19,088 nt of DNA, taken from positions 1 to 19,088 of the forward strand of contig JBBTCW010000011.1 in the NCBI GenBank assembly GCA_038043025.1, read 5' to 3'. How positions within the stretch are numbered: the stretch's first letter is position 1; each line of letters begins with the position of its first letter. The translations under genes were made by a program, and so were the position numbers. The stretch comes from O2-02-FULL-42-9 sp038043025 (GTDB taxonomy: Bacteria > Pseudomonadota > Gammaproteobacteria > UBA12402). Shown piece after piece: positions 7,350 through 15,655 of this stretch. Below the pieces are notes generated by a model, which was not told the DNA's origin, did not search any database, and worked only from the letters and a program-made list of their open reading frames with translations.

Positions 7350-8477
7350 ATGTCTGAGCGTGAAAAATTACCACAGCCCATACCTGCGCCAGAAGACTCT
7401 GATAACGCAGATGATCTCCATTTCTTAAATGACAGAGAAAAATTTAATATTAAAAATTTTCATCTTTTTGTTGGGCAATTTACTACGGAAAATTTTGTTA
7501 AATTACTACAAAATTCGCCAAATATGCGTTCTGTTCTCGTCGCTGCGCTTGATATCGTTCATCATAATCAGCCCACACCTAAGGAAGAACACCCGCGATA
7601 TACAAAAGCCAAAAAAGCCGTTCAAACAGAATATCTAAAACTCGATATGCCTGTGCATGTTACACTCGCGATTGCATTAAATCAGGTAACAACCAAAACG
7701 ATGATCACAGCTGAAGAAGACATGACCGTCACCGTATCAACCAAAAATCAAGCATGCGCCGCAAGAGCTCAAACAGAAGCCCTACGTCTTTTAAACACAT
7801 CCTTTGCAACAAAAGCAAAAGGCTGGTTTTCTTCTACCAAAACTGTCGAAAGTAACAATTTAACGGCTGAAGATATTTTTGGTTTATTTGAAGGCTTTCA
7901 AGATAACAAAGAGGTATTAACCGAAATCGTTAAAAAGCGCGGGTTTTTTGGTGGCCGAAATTTTTGGGACATCAACACTGAAACAGCCGATGGATTGTGG
8001 TATGTATTGAAAATGATGGAACTGGTTGCGCTGAGCAAGCCTGACTCTGTTTTACATCGAGTTGTCGAGGCATATCCACATTTTAAACAAAAGCTGTTAG
8101 ACACATTTAAATTTGCAATCCATTCGATCTATGACACACCGGCTGAGACAATCGATCCAGGATTAAAAGCTCAGCTACAAGACATTTTAAAAGACAAAGT
8201 ATTTTTTGATGCGCTTGGCTTAAGCGGGGAAAAACCGGGGCATCAAAAAAAACGAGAGTTTTTTATCACTAAAGAATTGCTGACAGAAGAAACGATACGA
8301 TCCCATATGCCAACGTCAACGTCTGCAATGGTCGCAAGACAAGGTGGCTCAACTGGTGCCGGCGTACAAGACCAAGGAACTGCTGATGATGCCTCCTTGG
8401 GATCAAGTATCCCGCCACCACGTTCAGATCCACCCTCAACGCCACCAACATCGCCCACACCAACGCACGGACAATAA
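7350..8477 (+). CDS. Unknown 375-aa protein with a disordered Pro/Ser/Thr tail
   Basis: I do not recognise a family. Residues 1-25 are polar and Pro/Asp-rich. Residues about 30-315 look like a mixed helical domain without signal peptide or membrane segment. Residues 320-375 are low complexity, rich in Pro, Ser, Thr, Gly and Asp, so probably unstructured. The start is ATG 7350, with GGAGA (7336-7340) nine bases upstream; the frame is open back to a TTG at 7320, but that codon has no ribosome binding site. The base composition is more AT-rich than in the flanking housekeeping genes. It is divergent from the 451-aa gene through a shared palindromic regulatory region, and a small gene follows after 73 bp. 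Control by a PmrA-type regulator and a secreted-effector role are inferences. Confidence 0.82.
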   Translation: MSEREKLPQPIPAPEDSDNADDLHFLNDREKFNIKNFHLFVGQFTTENFVKLLQNSPNMRSVLVAALDIVHHNQPTPKEEHPRYTKAKKAVQTEYLKLDMPVHVTLAIALNQVTTKTMITAEEDMTVTVSTKNQACAARAQTEALRLLNTSFATKAKGWFSSTKTVESNNLTAEDIFGLFEGFQDNKEVLTEIVKKRGFFGGRNFWDINTETADGLWYVLKMMELVALSKPDSVLHRVVEAYPHFKQKLLDTFKFAIHSIYDTPAETIDPGLKAQLQDILKDKVFFDALGLSGEKPGHQKKREFFITKELLTEETIRSHMPTSTSAMVARQGGSTGAGVQDQGTADDASLGSSIPPPRSDPPSTPPTSPTPTHGQ

Positions 8478-8539
8478 AAAATCTCCAAAGTCCCCTGGCG
8501 CCGATCAATTATTGGCCTATACTGAGAATATCAAAGATA

Positions 8540-8546
8540 AAGGAGG
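8540..8546 (+). promoter_or_regulatory. Strong Shine-Dalgarno for the 110-aa gene
   Basis: AAGGAGG lies four bases before ATG 8551. It decides the start: the frame is open back to 8344, inside the preceding gene, but no comparable site occurs there. Confidence 0.8.
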
Positions 8547-8550
8547 ATCT

Positions 8551-8883
8551 ATGACGCCAACGCAAAAGAAACCCACTCAAAACATTAACTCCGATAAAGT
8601 CCACGCTATGACTGTCTTTCCCCAGCTCAGAGCTACTATGTCACTCAAAGAAGCGGTGAAACAGGCGCTGAATGCCGCCTCTTTGCAACAACATAATATC
8701 TATCACTCTTTTATCAATCCACCACCCACCGGGCATAATGCCGATGGCTACTGGCAGCATCACTCGCATACCCCGCATGCCTCGCATACAATGCCTCTCC
8801 CCCACCATCCTGTTGTCAACAACAATAACCGACTTCGCCGACCGGAATCCAAACAGCGACTGGGATCGAGGTGGAGTCAATAA
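8551..8883 (+). CDS. Unknown 110-aa His/Asn-rich protein
   Basis: A small unrecognised protein. Residues about 1-60 contain one probable amphipathic helix (MSLKEAVKQALNAASLQQHN). The second half is low complexity: PPPTGHN, a His cluster HHSHTPHASH (about residues 69-78), a second PHHP and a run of four Asn, then a basic end. The His spacing could bind a metal ion, but this is only suggested by composition. The start rests on the strong AAGGAGG. It begins 73 bp after the 375-aa gene on the same strand and is probably cotranscribed; a weak TATACT at 8518-8523 could be a separate -10. No signal peptide or membrane segment is seen. Confidence 0.6.
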   Translation: MTPTQKKPTQNINSDKVHAMTVFPQLRATMSLKEAVKQALNAASLQQHNIYHSFINPPPTGHNADGYWQHHSHTPHASHTMPLPHHPVVNNNNRLRRPESKQRLGSRWSQ

Positions 8884-8989
8884 CCCCTGAGTTCGACATC
8901 AGACCAAAATATCCTAATTAATTGATACCGATACTCCCTATTTTGATCTACAATAGTTCATCTATCATAGATTGATATAGACAGAAAAA

Positions 8990-10936
8990 ATGTTTGAAAA
9001 AATTAAAAAATTATTGTTCGGTTCTCCGCGTAATCCGCTCAGCCAGGATACTCGACAGCATATTTCGCTGATCGCGTTGTTCGCTTGGATAGGCCTTGGC
9101 GCAGATGCGGTGTCATCTTCTGCATACGGCCCGGAACAAACTTACTTAGCTCTCGGCCACTACACATCGTTCGCACTATATATCGCCATCATGGTACTCG
9201 CGACTGTATTTATTATCGCACTCGCGTATAACCAGGTGATTGAATTATTCCCCAGCGGCGGCGGCGGATACAAAGTCGCTTCGCGCTTGATCGGCCCCTA
9301 TTCTGGATTAATCTCTGGCGTTGCATTGTTACTGGGTTATGTCTTAACGATTTCAATTTCATTTGCCAGTGGCATTGATGCTTTATTTAGCGTACTCCCT
9401 GATAGTTTACAGCATTATAAATTAATCACAGAAGTCACCCTCATTTTTGCCATGATGTATATCAATCTACGCGGAATGAAAGAATCCATTAAATTATTAA
9501 TGCCTGTTTTTTTGGGATTTGTGGCGACACATGTTGCTGTCATCATCTATGGCATTGTGTTGCAACGCCACAACCTCACCATGGTCACGCATCAAACCAT
9601 AACTGATACGCATCACTTGATTGGCTCCGCTGGCTGGATCGCCATGGTTGCAATTTTATTACAATCCTATTCATTGGGCGGAGGCACCTATACCGGACTA
9701 GAAGCTGTTTCCAACAATGTTAACAACTTAGCAGAACCGCGCGTACGTACAGGCAAATGGGCGATGTTTTATATTGCTCTATCATTAGGTCTGATCGCGG
9801 GCGGCATTATTTTTCTATATTTTCTATGGAATGTAGGACCCGTTGCGGGCAAAACACTAAACGCCGTTGTCTTTGAAAAAACACTCTCTACATTGCCTTA
9901 TGGTCATTATTTTTTAATCCTCATTATGGCACTCGAAACATGCGTGTTGTTTGTCGGCGCTAATACAGGATTTTTAGGCGGCCCAGCGGTACTCGCCAAC
10001 ATGGCGATCGATGGCTGGGTTCCTCGCCGCTTCAGAACGTTATCCAGTCGCTTAGTCGTGCAAAACGGTGTCGTCTTGTTTGGCGTGGCAGCCGTCATGA
10101 TCGTGTTAATGACACAAGGTTCTGTTTCTGAATTAGTTATTTTATATAGTACCAGCGTTTTTATTACGTTTACCTTTTCGCTCACGGGTTTATGTATTTA
10201 TTGGGCAAAAAATCGTACGAATTGGAAATGGATGGTACGCCTGCCACTATCTATTGTCGGCTTCTTAATTTGCGCAAGCATTTTAATTACAATCGTCTTA
10301 AGCAAATTTATGGAAGGCGGCTGGTTAATTTTATTCATCAATGGCTCTTTTATTGCACTGGGTATAGCTATTAGCTACCATTACAAAAGCATTAAAAAAC
10401 AAATTAAAAAACTCGATCAACTATTTACATTTCCCATTGCCACCACACAAGAATTCGCCCCTCCTATCGACAATGACTTACCGACCGCGGTATTCTTTAT
10501 CGGCGATAGCATTGGTGAAGGCATGCATACCTTGCTATGGGCACAACGCATGTTTTCAGATTATTTTAAAAACTTTATTTTTATCAGCAGCGGCGTTGTC
10601 GATGTAAATAGTTATGAAAGCGAAAAAGCACTCGACCAATTAAAACGAAAAGTGGACAAACGATTACAATATTTTGTGAACTATTCCAAACAACACGGTA
10701 TCGCCGCAATATCTCTTTGCTCCTTTGGCACAGATCCCGTGCAAAAACTCATTGAAGTCTCTGAAGAGATTAAGGCAAAATTTAAGTTGCCGATTTTCTT
10801 CTCCGCGCGCCTCGTGCTTAAAAATGACAGTTGGTTTACGCGACAACTGCATAATGAGACCCCGATGACCCTGCAGCGCAATTTGCATCTACGCGGCATG
10901 CAGATGATTATTCTGCCGGTGATGCTGGGAAAGTGA
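8990..10936 (+). CDS. APC-superfamily permease, KimA/KUP-like
   Basis: A polytopic inner-membrane transporter of 648 aa, with about 12 hydrophobic segments between residues 27 and 455 and a cytoplasmic C-terminal domain of about 190 residues. The segment ADAVSSSAYGPEQ (38-50) matches the signature of KimA-type high-affinity potassium importers and related APC permeases. Asp39 and Tyr46 sit at positions that contact or couple to the ion in KimA. In the third membrane segment, KimA and many relatives read DYxLT, but this protein has GYVLT (116-120), lacking that Asp. Potassium is therefore a likely but not certain substrate; an amino acid is possible. The ATG has only a weak ribosome binding site, and no clear promoter is seen in the 106 bp upstream. 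Convergent with surA, with a repeat cluster between. Confidence 0.85.
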   Translation: MFEKIKKLLFGSPRNPLSQDTRQHISLIALFAWIGLGADAVSSSAYGPEQTYLALGHYTSFALYIAIMVLATVFIIALAYNQVIELFPSGGGGYKVASRLIGPYSGLISGVALLLGYVLTISISFASGIDALFSVLPDSLQHYKLITEVTLIFAMMYINLRGMKESIKLLMPVFLGFVATHVAVIIYGIVLQRHNLTMVTHQTITDTHHLIGSAGWIAMVAILLQSYSLGGGTYTGLEAVSNNVNNLAEPRVRTGKWAMFYIALSLGLIAGGIIFLYFLWNVGPVAGKTLNAVVFEKTLSTLPYGHYFLILIMALETCVLFVGANTGFLGGPAVLANMAIDGWVPRRFRTLSSRLVVQNGVVLFGVAAVMIVLMTQGSVSELVILYSTSVFITFTFSLTGLCIYWAKNRTNWKWMVRLPLSIVGFLICASILITIVLSKFMEGGWLILFINGSFIALGIAISYHYKSIKKQIKKLDQLFTFPIATTQEFAPPIDNDLPTAVFFIGDSIGEGMHTLLWAQRMFSDYFKNFIFISSGVVDVNSYESEKALDQLKRKVDKRLQYFVNYSKQHGIAAISLCSFGTDPVQKLIEVSEEIKAKFKLPIFFSARLVLKNDSWFTRQLHNETPMTLQRNLHLRGMQMIILPVMLGK

Positions 10937-10972
10937 TTTTGTCTGTCATTTGACAAGCGCAAACAATCATGT

Positions 10973-10985
10973 CTAAGCTCAGAGG
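10973..10985 (+). repeat. Dispersed repeat core, degenerate copy
   Basis: CTAAGCTCAGAGG differs at one base from the core CTCAGCTCAGAGG. The next bases, TACCAGTAT, resemble the flank of the long copies (TAAGCCGGTAT) with a 2-base gap. It lies 36 bp after the permease stop codon, 24 bp before the next core copy. Confidence 0.7.
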
Positions 10986-10996
10986 TACCAGTATGT

Positions 10997-11009
10997 CTCA
11001 GCTCAGAGG
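10997..11009 (+). repeat. Dispersed repeat core, exact copy
   Basis: CTCAGCTCAGAGG, followed by ACGCGAAACG, which resembles the GCGCGAACCG after the copy at 19035. It forms a perfect 13-bp inverted repeat with 11088-11100 across 78 bp. Confidence 0.75.
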
Positions 11010-11061
11010 ACGCGAAACGTTCATCTGATTCTAAAAAATCCGTTTTTCTTCCTCACTCATC

Positions 11062-12054
11062 TCATTCTAACGATGAATACCGGCTTACCTCTGAGCTGAG
11101 GATTCGTATATAGGCATTCCCTCTCAACTGATTAATCATATCTTCAATGCCTTCTTCAATCTTGCGATTAAAAATGAGTTGCTCGACTTGATTGCGCTGC
11201 GCTTTCGTGGTTTTTGCAACATTGCGTTCTGCTAACAACTTAACAATTTCAAATCCACTGACGGTTTGAATCGGATCGGAAACCTGTCCCGCCTTCATGT
11301 TTTTAACCACTTGCGCAACGGGCATGGATAATTCTGCTAATTGCTTCCAACCTAAATTACCACCTTTCAATGCATTACTGCCCGACGATCTCTCAATGGC
11401 TGTTTTAGAAAAATCAGCGCCTGATTTTAATTGTTTGAAAATCGCTTGCGCATCATTTTTAACTTGATTGACTTGATCCGGCGATGGCGCATCCGGTAAC
11501 GCTAGCACGATGCGTTGCAAATGATATTCGCGCAGCGCACCAGCACTCCCGAGCGCAATGGTTAAAAAGTTACTCACCTCTTGCGGACTAATACTAATAC
11601 GTGCAACCACATCTCTCTGCTCTAATTCTTTCATCATCAACTCTTCGCGTGTTTCTTCACGAAAACTCTCAATCGTCCAGCCATCTTTTTGTACGGATTG
11701 ATACAAATCATCAACGCTGATCTTATTGTTTTTTGCAATATCACTCAGTTGAGCATTCAACTCGGTATTGCTAATTTGAATCCCCATTTTTTTCGCCGCT
11801 TGAATTTGTAATAGTTGGTCAATCATCTGCTGCAACACTTGTTGCTTTAATGCACTATCCGATGGGATTTTGAACTTCGCACGTTTCATCTGCGCCTTCA
11901 TCATCACCATTTTTTGATTTAATTGTGTTTGTGTAATCACGCCATCATTCACAATCGCCGCAACACTATTAATCGGCGTAAAACCAAACGCATTGAATGC
12001 CATCACACCACTCAATACAACACCACATAAAGCGACCCTATATGCTTTTTTCAT
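11062..12054 (-). CDS. surA: Periplasmic chaperone SurA with a single parvulin domain
   Basis: SurA carries unfolded outer-membrane proteins across the periplasm. Residues 1 to about 24 form a signal peptide (MKKAYRVAL then a hydrophobic stretch). The N-terminal chaperone domain follows (TPINSVAAIVNDGVIT, about 26-170), then one parvulin domain (about 175-276), then the C-terminal helix ending NAYIRIL. The length is 330 aa against about 430 in E. coli, because only one parvulin domain is present. It aligns with the first, inactive one (SPDQVN, GADFSK, ALKGGNLGW), and Glu replaces His in the GFEIVKL motif, so isomerase activity is doubtful. The last 13 codons and the stop lie inside a dispersed repeat. 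ATG 12054 follows AAAGGA, one base after the lptD stop; the two genes form an operon. Confidence 0.93.
   Translation of the reverse strand: MKKAYRVALCGVVLSGVMAFNAFGFTPINSVAAIVNDGVITQTQLNQKMVMMKAQMKRAKFKIPSDSALKQQVLQQMIDQLLQIQAAKKMGIQISNTELNAQLSDIAKNNKISVDDLYQSVQKDGWTIESFREETREELMMKELEQRDVVARISISPQEVSNFLTIALGSAGALREYHLQRIVLALPDAPSPDQVNQVKNDAQAIFKQLKSGADFSKTAIERSSGSNALKGGNLGWKQLAELSMPVAQVVKNMKAGQVSDPIQTVSGFEIVKLLAERNVAKTTKAQRNQVEQLIFNRKIEEGIEDMINQLRGNAYIRILSSEVSRYSSLE
11063..11103 (-). repeat. Dispersed 41-bp repeat, copy inside the surA 3' end
   Basis: It matches 14-54 at 39 of 41 bases. On the minus strand it encodes residues 318-330 of SurA and the first two bases of its TGA stop codon. The core is at 11088-11101. 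Confidence 0.9.
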
Positions 12055-12055
12055 A

Positions 12056-14596
12056 TTAATTATCCTTTCCAAATGTATCTGTATAACCCAAAATGCCCGA
12101 TGATAAAAAGTCATCTGGCGACCCGCCCGTTCCCACATCGCCCAATCCTTTAAATGCGATTTGCAAAGAAGTAAGATCATCATACTCCGTATGAAATCGC
12201 GGCGCTGGCCCCATCGTCAACAACGTTCGTCCCAACACAAAACGCACTGCCCAACAACAGCTTTCATACGCAATGCCATATAAGAACGCCTGCGCACGCG
12301 TATGACTCCAATTATAATTCCAACGCCCCATCAAACTCCAGCGATTATTGAGCGCCCAATAGGCACCAATATCCGTCTGTTTTAAATCATTCCGAGGGCT
12401 ATCGGATGGTTCTCCCGGTATAACATCGCCTCCCCTCACATAATTATATCCCACATTTATCGTATGAGTTGCATCCGCCTGATATTGTAAAGCAACGTTT
12501 TGATTATCAAATTTATTAATCAGTGAATTCCAAGTAGTGCCCACATTTGCGCTCCAATGTGGGTTAAAATTATATGTCCCCAATCCTGCAATCGGCGATA
12601 CTGAACGTTGATCCGTTGAGCTAATAGAATCTGCCGAGGATCCATATTCTGCATTGACCCTACGATCATTAAAATATCGGATTTGACCGATGCTCGCACT
12701 CGCTTTTTGATCTCCAGTGGTATCATCAATAAAACGTGTTGTCAGTCCCAATGTCACTTGATTAGCATCCCCCACGCGATCAACCCCTGCAAACTGATTA
12801 TCTAAAAATAAAGAGTTATAACTAAACGCTTGTGTTGATGTGTTAAACACAGGAATGCGAAATTGATCCCGAAAAGGAACATACAGATAATAAACCTGCG
12901 GCTCTAACGTTTGCCGATACTGATGACGAAACAAATTAGCGTTGCGATCAAAATACAATCCCGTCGACAGATCAAAAATAGGAATAACAATTCCGGGGGA
13001 AGCGGGCAAATTACCGGGCGTACGACTCAAATCGTATTTTGTTGCTTGCAATTGAACACGCGGCGTAAAAAATGCAAATGGCCACTGTAGGGGTAAACTG
13101 ATAGCCGGCCTTACGCTCATTCGATTCCCTATCAAAGGCTTTGAAATATCCTGTGGATTGCGCGCCATCCAAAAACGCACAAACTCTGTATTAACAGCAT
13201 AATCCAAGCCTAACCATTGATCGGGAAAATCACCGCCCAACTGTAACTGCGGAATTTGCGCATATTGATTATTCACATCTCCTTGATTGACAGGATGTAA
13301 TGTTTGATACGCTTGCAGATTGCCTAAAAAATTCCAATGACTTCCCAAATAATTAATTTGAGCTTGTTTCAATAATTGATTATTACTATTGTCCAATATA
13401 TTTCGTGAAAAATCTTGAATAAAATAATCATCACCCACTAAATTATAATCCACATCGCCCCACCAGGACGGATTCCATTGAGTATGATCCTGCCACGACA
13501 AAGCACGTCGGTTGTCGCTATCGTTTTGCAAGGCATTAAAAGTTGGACGGTCAGCCCAATCTGTGCCGGCCGTTTTTTGAAAATGATGAAACTCGCGATC
13601 ATTAAAAATATACTCTAATCCGATTTGTCCGGAATTTTTTTCTGTCAAATAACGAAAATTTCCATCCCACAAAACACCACGTTTATACATCGCCATCGGC
13701 GTAATCGTTGCGTCATAGTTAGGCGCAATATTCCAATAAAAAGGTAATGTGATTGTCACGCCAGCGCTTCTTGTACGGCTATAAGAGGGTAACAAAAACC
13801 CCGTATGCCTATCTTTATTAATAGGAAAATTAAAATACGGCAAATAGAAAAAAGGGATGCCCTTGAATAAAAATCGATTATTTATACTATAACCACGACC
13901 CGATTTAGTATCAACATGAATGCTGCTCGCTTTTATCTTCCACAAATCTCCATTCGGCGGACAGGTGGTATAGGTTGCGTTTTGCATTTCCATCTTTCCA
14001 GGCTTTGGTTGCTCTGCCTTTGTTGCCTGTCCCCATGCCGTCATCGTGTATATTCGATCTTCTATTTTTTTTGTTTCAGGTTTTTCGATTGTCTCCGTTT
14101 TCGTTTTACCAATCGACAAACGATATAATACATCATGCAACGTGATCATTTTTGTTTGCAAATTCACATCGCCTTTTTTCGCAATCACTAATTTATCCGG
14201 TTCACGCAATCGCACATTGCCCATGCCTGTAATGGTATTAATTTTTCCTGTTTTTTTATCCGGATACAGATACGCAACATCGGAGGTTAATTCTTGCTGC
14301 GGCCGCGTTACACGAACATGCCCTTTTAAAGTTGAGACGCCTCTTTTCAGCGAATATACCGTTTGATCCGCCCCCCAATCATAATTATCTTGCTGTGACG
14401 CCGCGAGCGGATTATCCACATAGAATATCGGCAACGCGCTATAATAACCGCCGCAAAGATTTTTGTCGGTCTGGGCAACCATCCACCCTAATTGATCCGG
14501 TACAGAAGGAATTTGCTTGACCGACGAGTTTGCCATAACACATAATGGCGCCAGTATCCCAAGTATCATCAATAATTGTTTTGATTTCAGCGCCAT
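12056..14596 (-). CDS. lptD: LPS-assembly outer-membrane protein LptD
   Basis: LptD is the beta-barrel that, with LptE, inserts lipopolysaccharide into the outer leaflet. Residues 1-22 form a signal peptide (MALKSKQLLMILG..., ending near VMA). A jelly-roll OstA/LptA-type domain covers about 75-190, and the remaining residues form the barrel, with alternating aromatic strands. The four cysteines used for the two disulfides of LptD are kept: Cys48, Cys212 and the pair Cys780-Cys781 (YESCCW). The 846-aa length assumes ATG 14596, chosen because it gives a clean signal peptide; GGAAGG lies only two bases upstream, and starts up to 27 codons earlier are possible. It is directly followed by surA (one base between) and is divergent from amgK. 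In many relatives pdxA and rsmA follow surA; here they do not. Confidence 0.95.
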   Translation of the reverse strand: MALKSKQLLMILGILAPLCVMANSSVKQIPSVPDQLGWMVAQTDKNLCGGYYSALPIFYVDNPLAASQQDNYDWGADQTVYSLKRGVSTLKGHVRVTRPQQELTSDVAYLYPDKKTGKINTITGMGNVRLREPDKLVIAKKGDVNLQTKMITLHDVLYRLSIGKTKTETIEKPETKKIEDRIYTMTAWGQATKAEQPKPGKMEMQNATYTTCPPNGDLWKIKASSIHVDTKSGRGYSINNRFLFKGIPFFYLPYFNFPINKDRHTGFLLPSYSRTRSAGVTITLPFYWNIAPNYDATITPMAMYKRGVLWDGNFRYLTEKNSGQIGLEYIFNDREFHHFQKTAGTDWADRPTFNALQNDSDNRRALSWQDHTQWNPSWWGDVDYNLVGDDYFIQDFSRNILDNSNNQLLKQAQINYLGSHWNFLGNLQAYQTLHPVNQGDVNNQYAQIPQLQLGGDFPDQWLGLDYAVNTEFVRFWMARNPQDISKPLIGNRMSVRPAISLPLQWPFAFFTPRVQLQATKYDLSRTPGNLPASPGIVIPIFDLSTGLYFDRNANLFRHQYRQTLEPQVYYLYVPFRDQFRIPVFNTSTQAFSYNSLFLDNQFAGVDRVGDANQVTLGLTTRFIDDTTGDQKASASIGQIRYFNDRRVNAEYGSSADSISSTDQRSVSPIAGLGTYNFNPHWSANVGTTWNSLINKFDNQNVALQYQADATHTINVGYNYVRGGDVIPGEPSDSPRNDLKQTDIGAYWALNNRWSLMGRWNYNWSHTRAQAFLYGIAYESCCWAVRFVLGRTLLTMGPAPRFHTEYDDLTSLQIAFKGLGDVGTGGSPDDFLSSGILGYTDTFGKDN

Positions 14597-14659
14597 GGCC
14601 TTCCAATTCGCAAAATTACACATTATCATCACGTGGCTTAGGATATCACAGGAAACGCT
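14597..14659. promoter_or_regulatory. Divergent promoter region between lptD and amgK
   Basis: The 63-bp gap must hold both promoters. On the + strand TTACAC (14616-14621) and TAGGAT (14639-14644) are 17 bp apart, but the predicted start would reach the amgK ribosome binding site. On the minus strand GATAAT (14627-14622) would serve lptD with a short leader and a poor -35. Neither is strong. Confidence 0.25.
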
Positions 14660-15655
14660 ATGAACCAACGCAAACAAGCGCTAAAATGCTGGTTATCAAA
14701 AACACTTAATATGCCAAATATTGACCTACAGGCATTAGCAGGCGATGCGAGCTTTCGTCGATACTTCCGGCTACAGCTCGACCATGACAGTTTTATCGCG
14801 GTCGATTCACCACACGACAAAGAACCTTTTTTTCCCTTTATACAAATCGCCAACATCTTTAAAAACTTAGGTTTAAACGTGCCGCATATTTTTCATACCG
14901 ATGAAACGCAAGGTTTTTTGTTAATCTCTGATTTTGGCAACAAAATATATTGCAACGAATTAAATTCAAAAAATGCGGATAAACTATATCACATGGCTAT
15001 CCACAACTTATTAATTTTCCAAACCTATGCAACAGAAAGCGATGTAACATTGGCGTCATTTGATCAAGTATGGATGTTAGCAGAATTAAAAAATTTTTCG
15101 CATTGGTTTCTAGAAAAATATTTAGAGCTAGACTTGCCGCAAGATGTTTTGCACAATACATTTGATCTCCTGTTACAAAATGCAAATGAGCAACCAAAAG
15201 TTTTTATCCATCGCGATTATCATTCAAAAAATTTAATGCTGCTCCCGAATAATGAATTAGGTATTTTAGATTTTCAAGATGCGATGATAGGCCCCCTCAC
15301 GTATGATTTAGCGTCGCTTTTGCGCGATTGTTATATCGATTGGCCGGCCAACCAGGTTTTAACATGGGTTAAATCCTATTATCAAACGGCCATAAAAACA
15401 AAGCTATTTCATGCGTCGGAACAGCAGTTTTTGCGCTGGTTCGACCTCATGGGCATGCAACGACATTTAAAAGCGATTTTTATCTTTGCCCGCAAACAAT
15501 TGCGTGATAACAATGACACTTATTTACAATATATTCCACGCACGTTAAAGTATGTCCAAACTATTTGTGATCAATATGCAGAGCTAATGGCATTTCAAAA
15601 GCTATTGAATGCATATATTATTCCCGCTTGGCAACAAAAATGGAAAACAACATGA
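14660..15655 (+). CDS. amgK: MurNAc/GlcNAc anomeric kinase AmgK
   Basis: A cytoplasmic sugar kinase of the aminoglycoside phosphotransferase fold. AmgK phosphorylates N-acetylmuramate (and GlcNAc) at C1 in the cell-wall recycling route known from Pseudomonas. Visible features are an N-terminal GDASFRRYFRL segment (28-39), the catalytic loop HRDYHSKN (184-191) and the metal-binding DFQD (204-207), followed by GPLTYDLASLLRD. The length, 331 aa, is typical. ATG 14660 follows AGGAAA. The stop codon overlaps the murU start in ATGA (15652-15655), which fits the AmgK-MurU two-step pathway. The gene pair beside lptD-surA is the same arrangement as in pseudomonads. Confidence 0.93.
   Translation: MNQRKQALKCWLSKTLNMPNIDLQALAGDASFRRYFRLQLDHDSFIAVDSPHDKEPFFPFIQIANIFKNLGLNVPHIFHTDETQGFLLISDFGNKIYCNELNSKNADKLYHMAIHNLLIFQTYATESDVTLASFDQVWMLAELKNFSHWFLEKYLELDLPQDVLHNTFDLLLQNANEQPKVFIHRDYHSKNLMLLPNNELGILDFQDAMIGPLTYDLASLLRDCYIDWPANQVLTWVKSYYQTAIKTKLFHASEQQFLRWFDLMGMQRHLKAIFIFARKQLRDNNDTYLQYIPRTLKYVQTICDQYAELMAFQKLLNAYIIPAWQQKWKTT

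Noticed and set aside
8243..8508. Two overlapping minus-strand frames of about 80 aa
   Set aside because: They are reverse-strand shadows of the low-complexity 3' end of the 375-aa gene and have no ribosome binding site.
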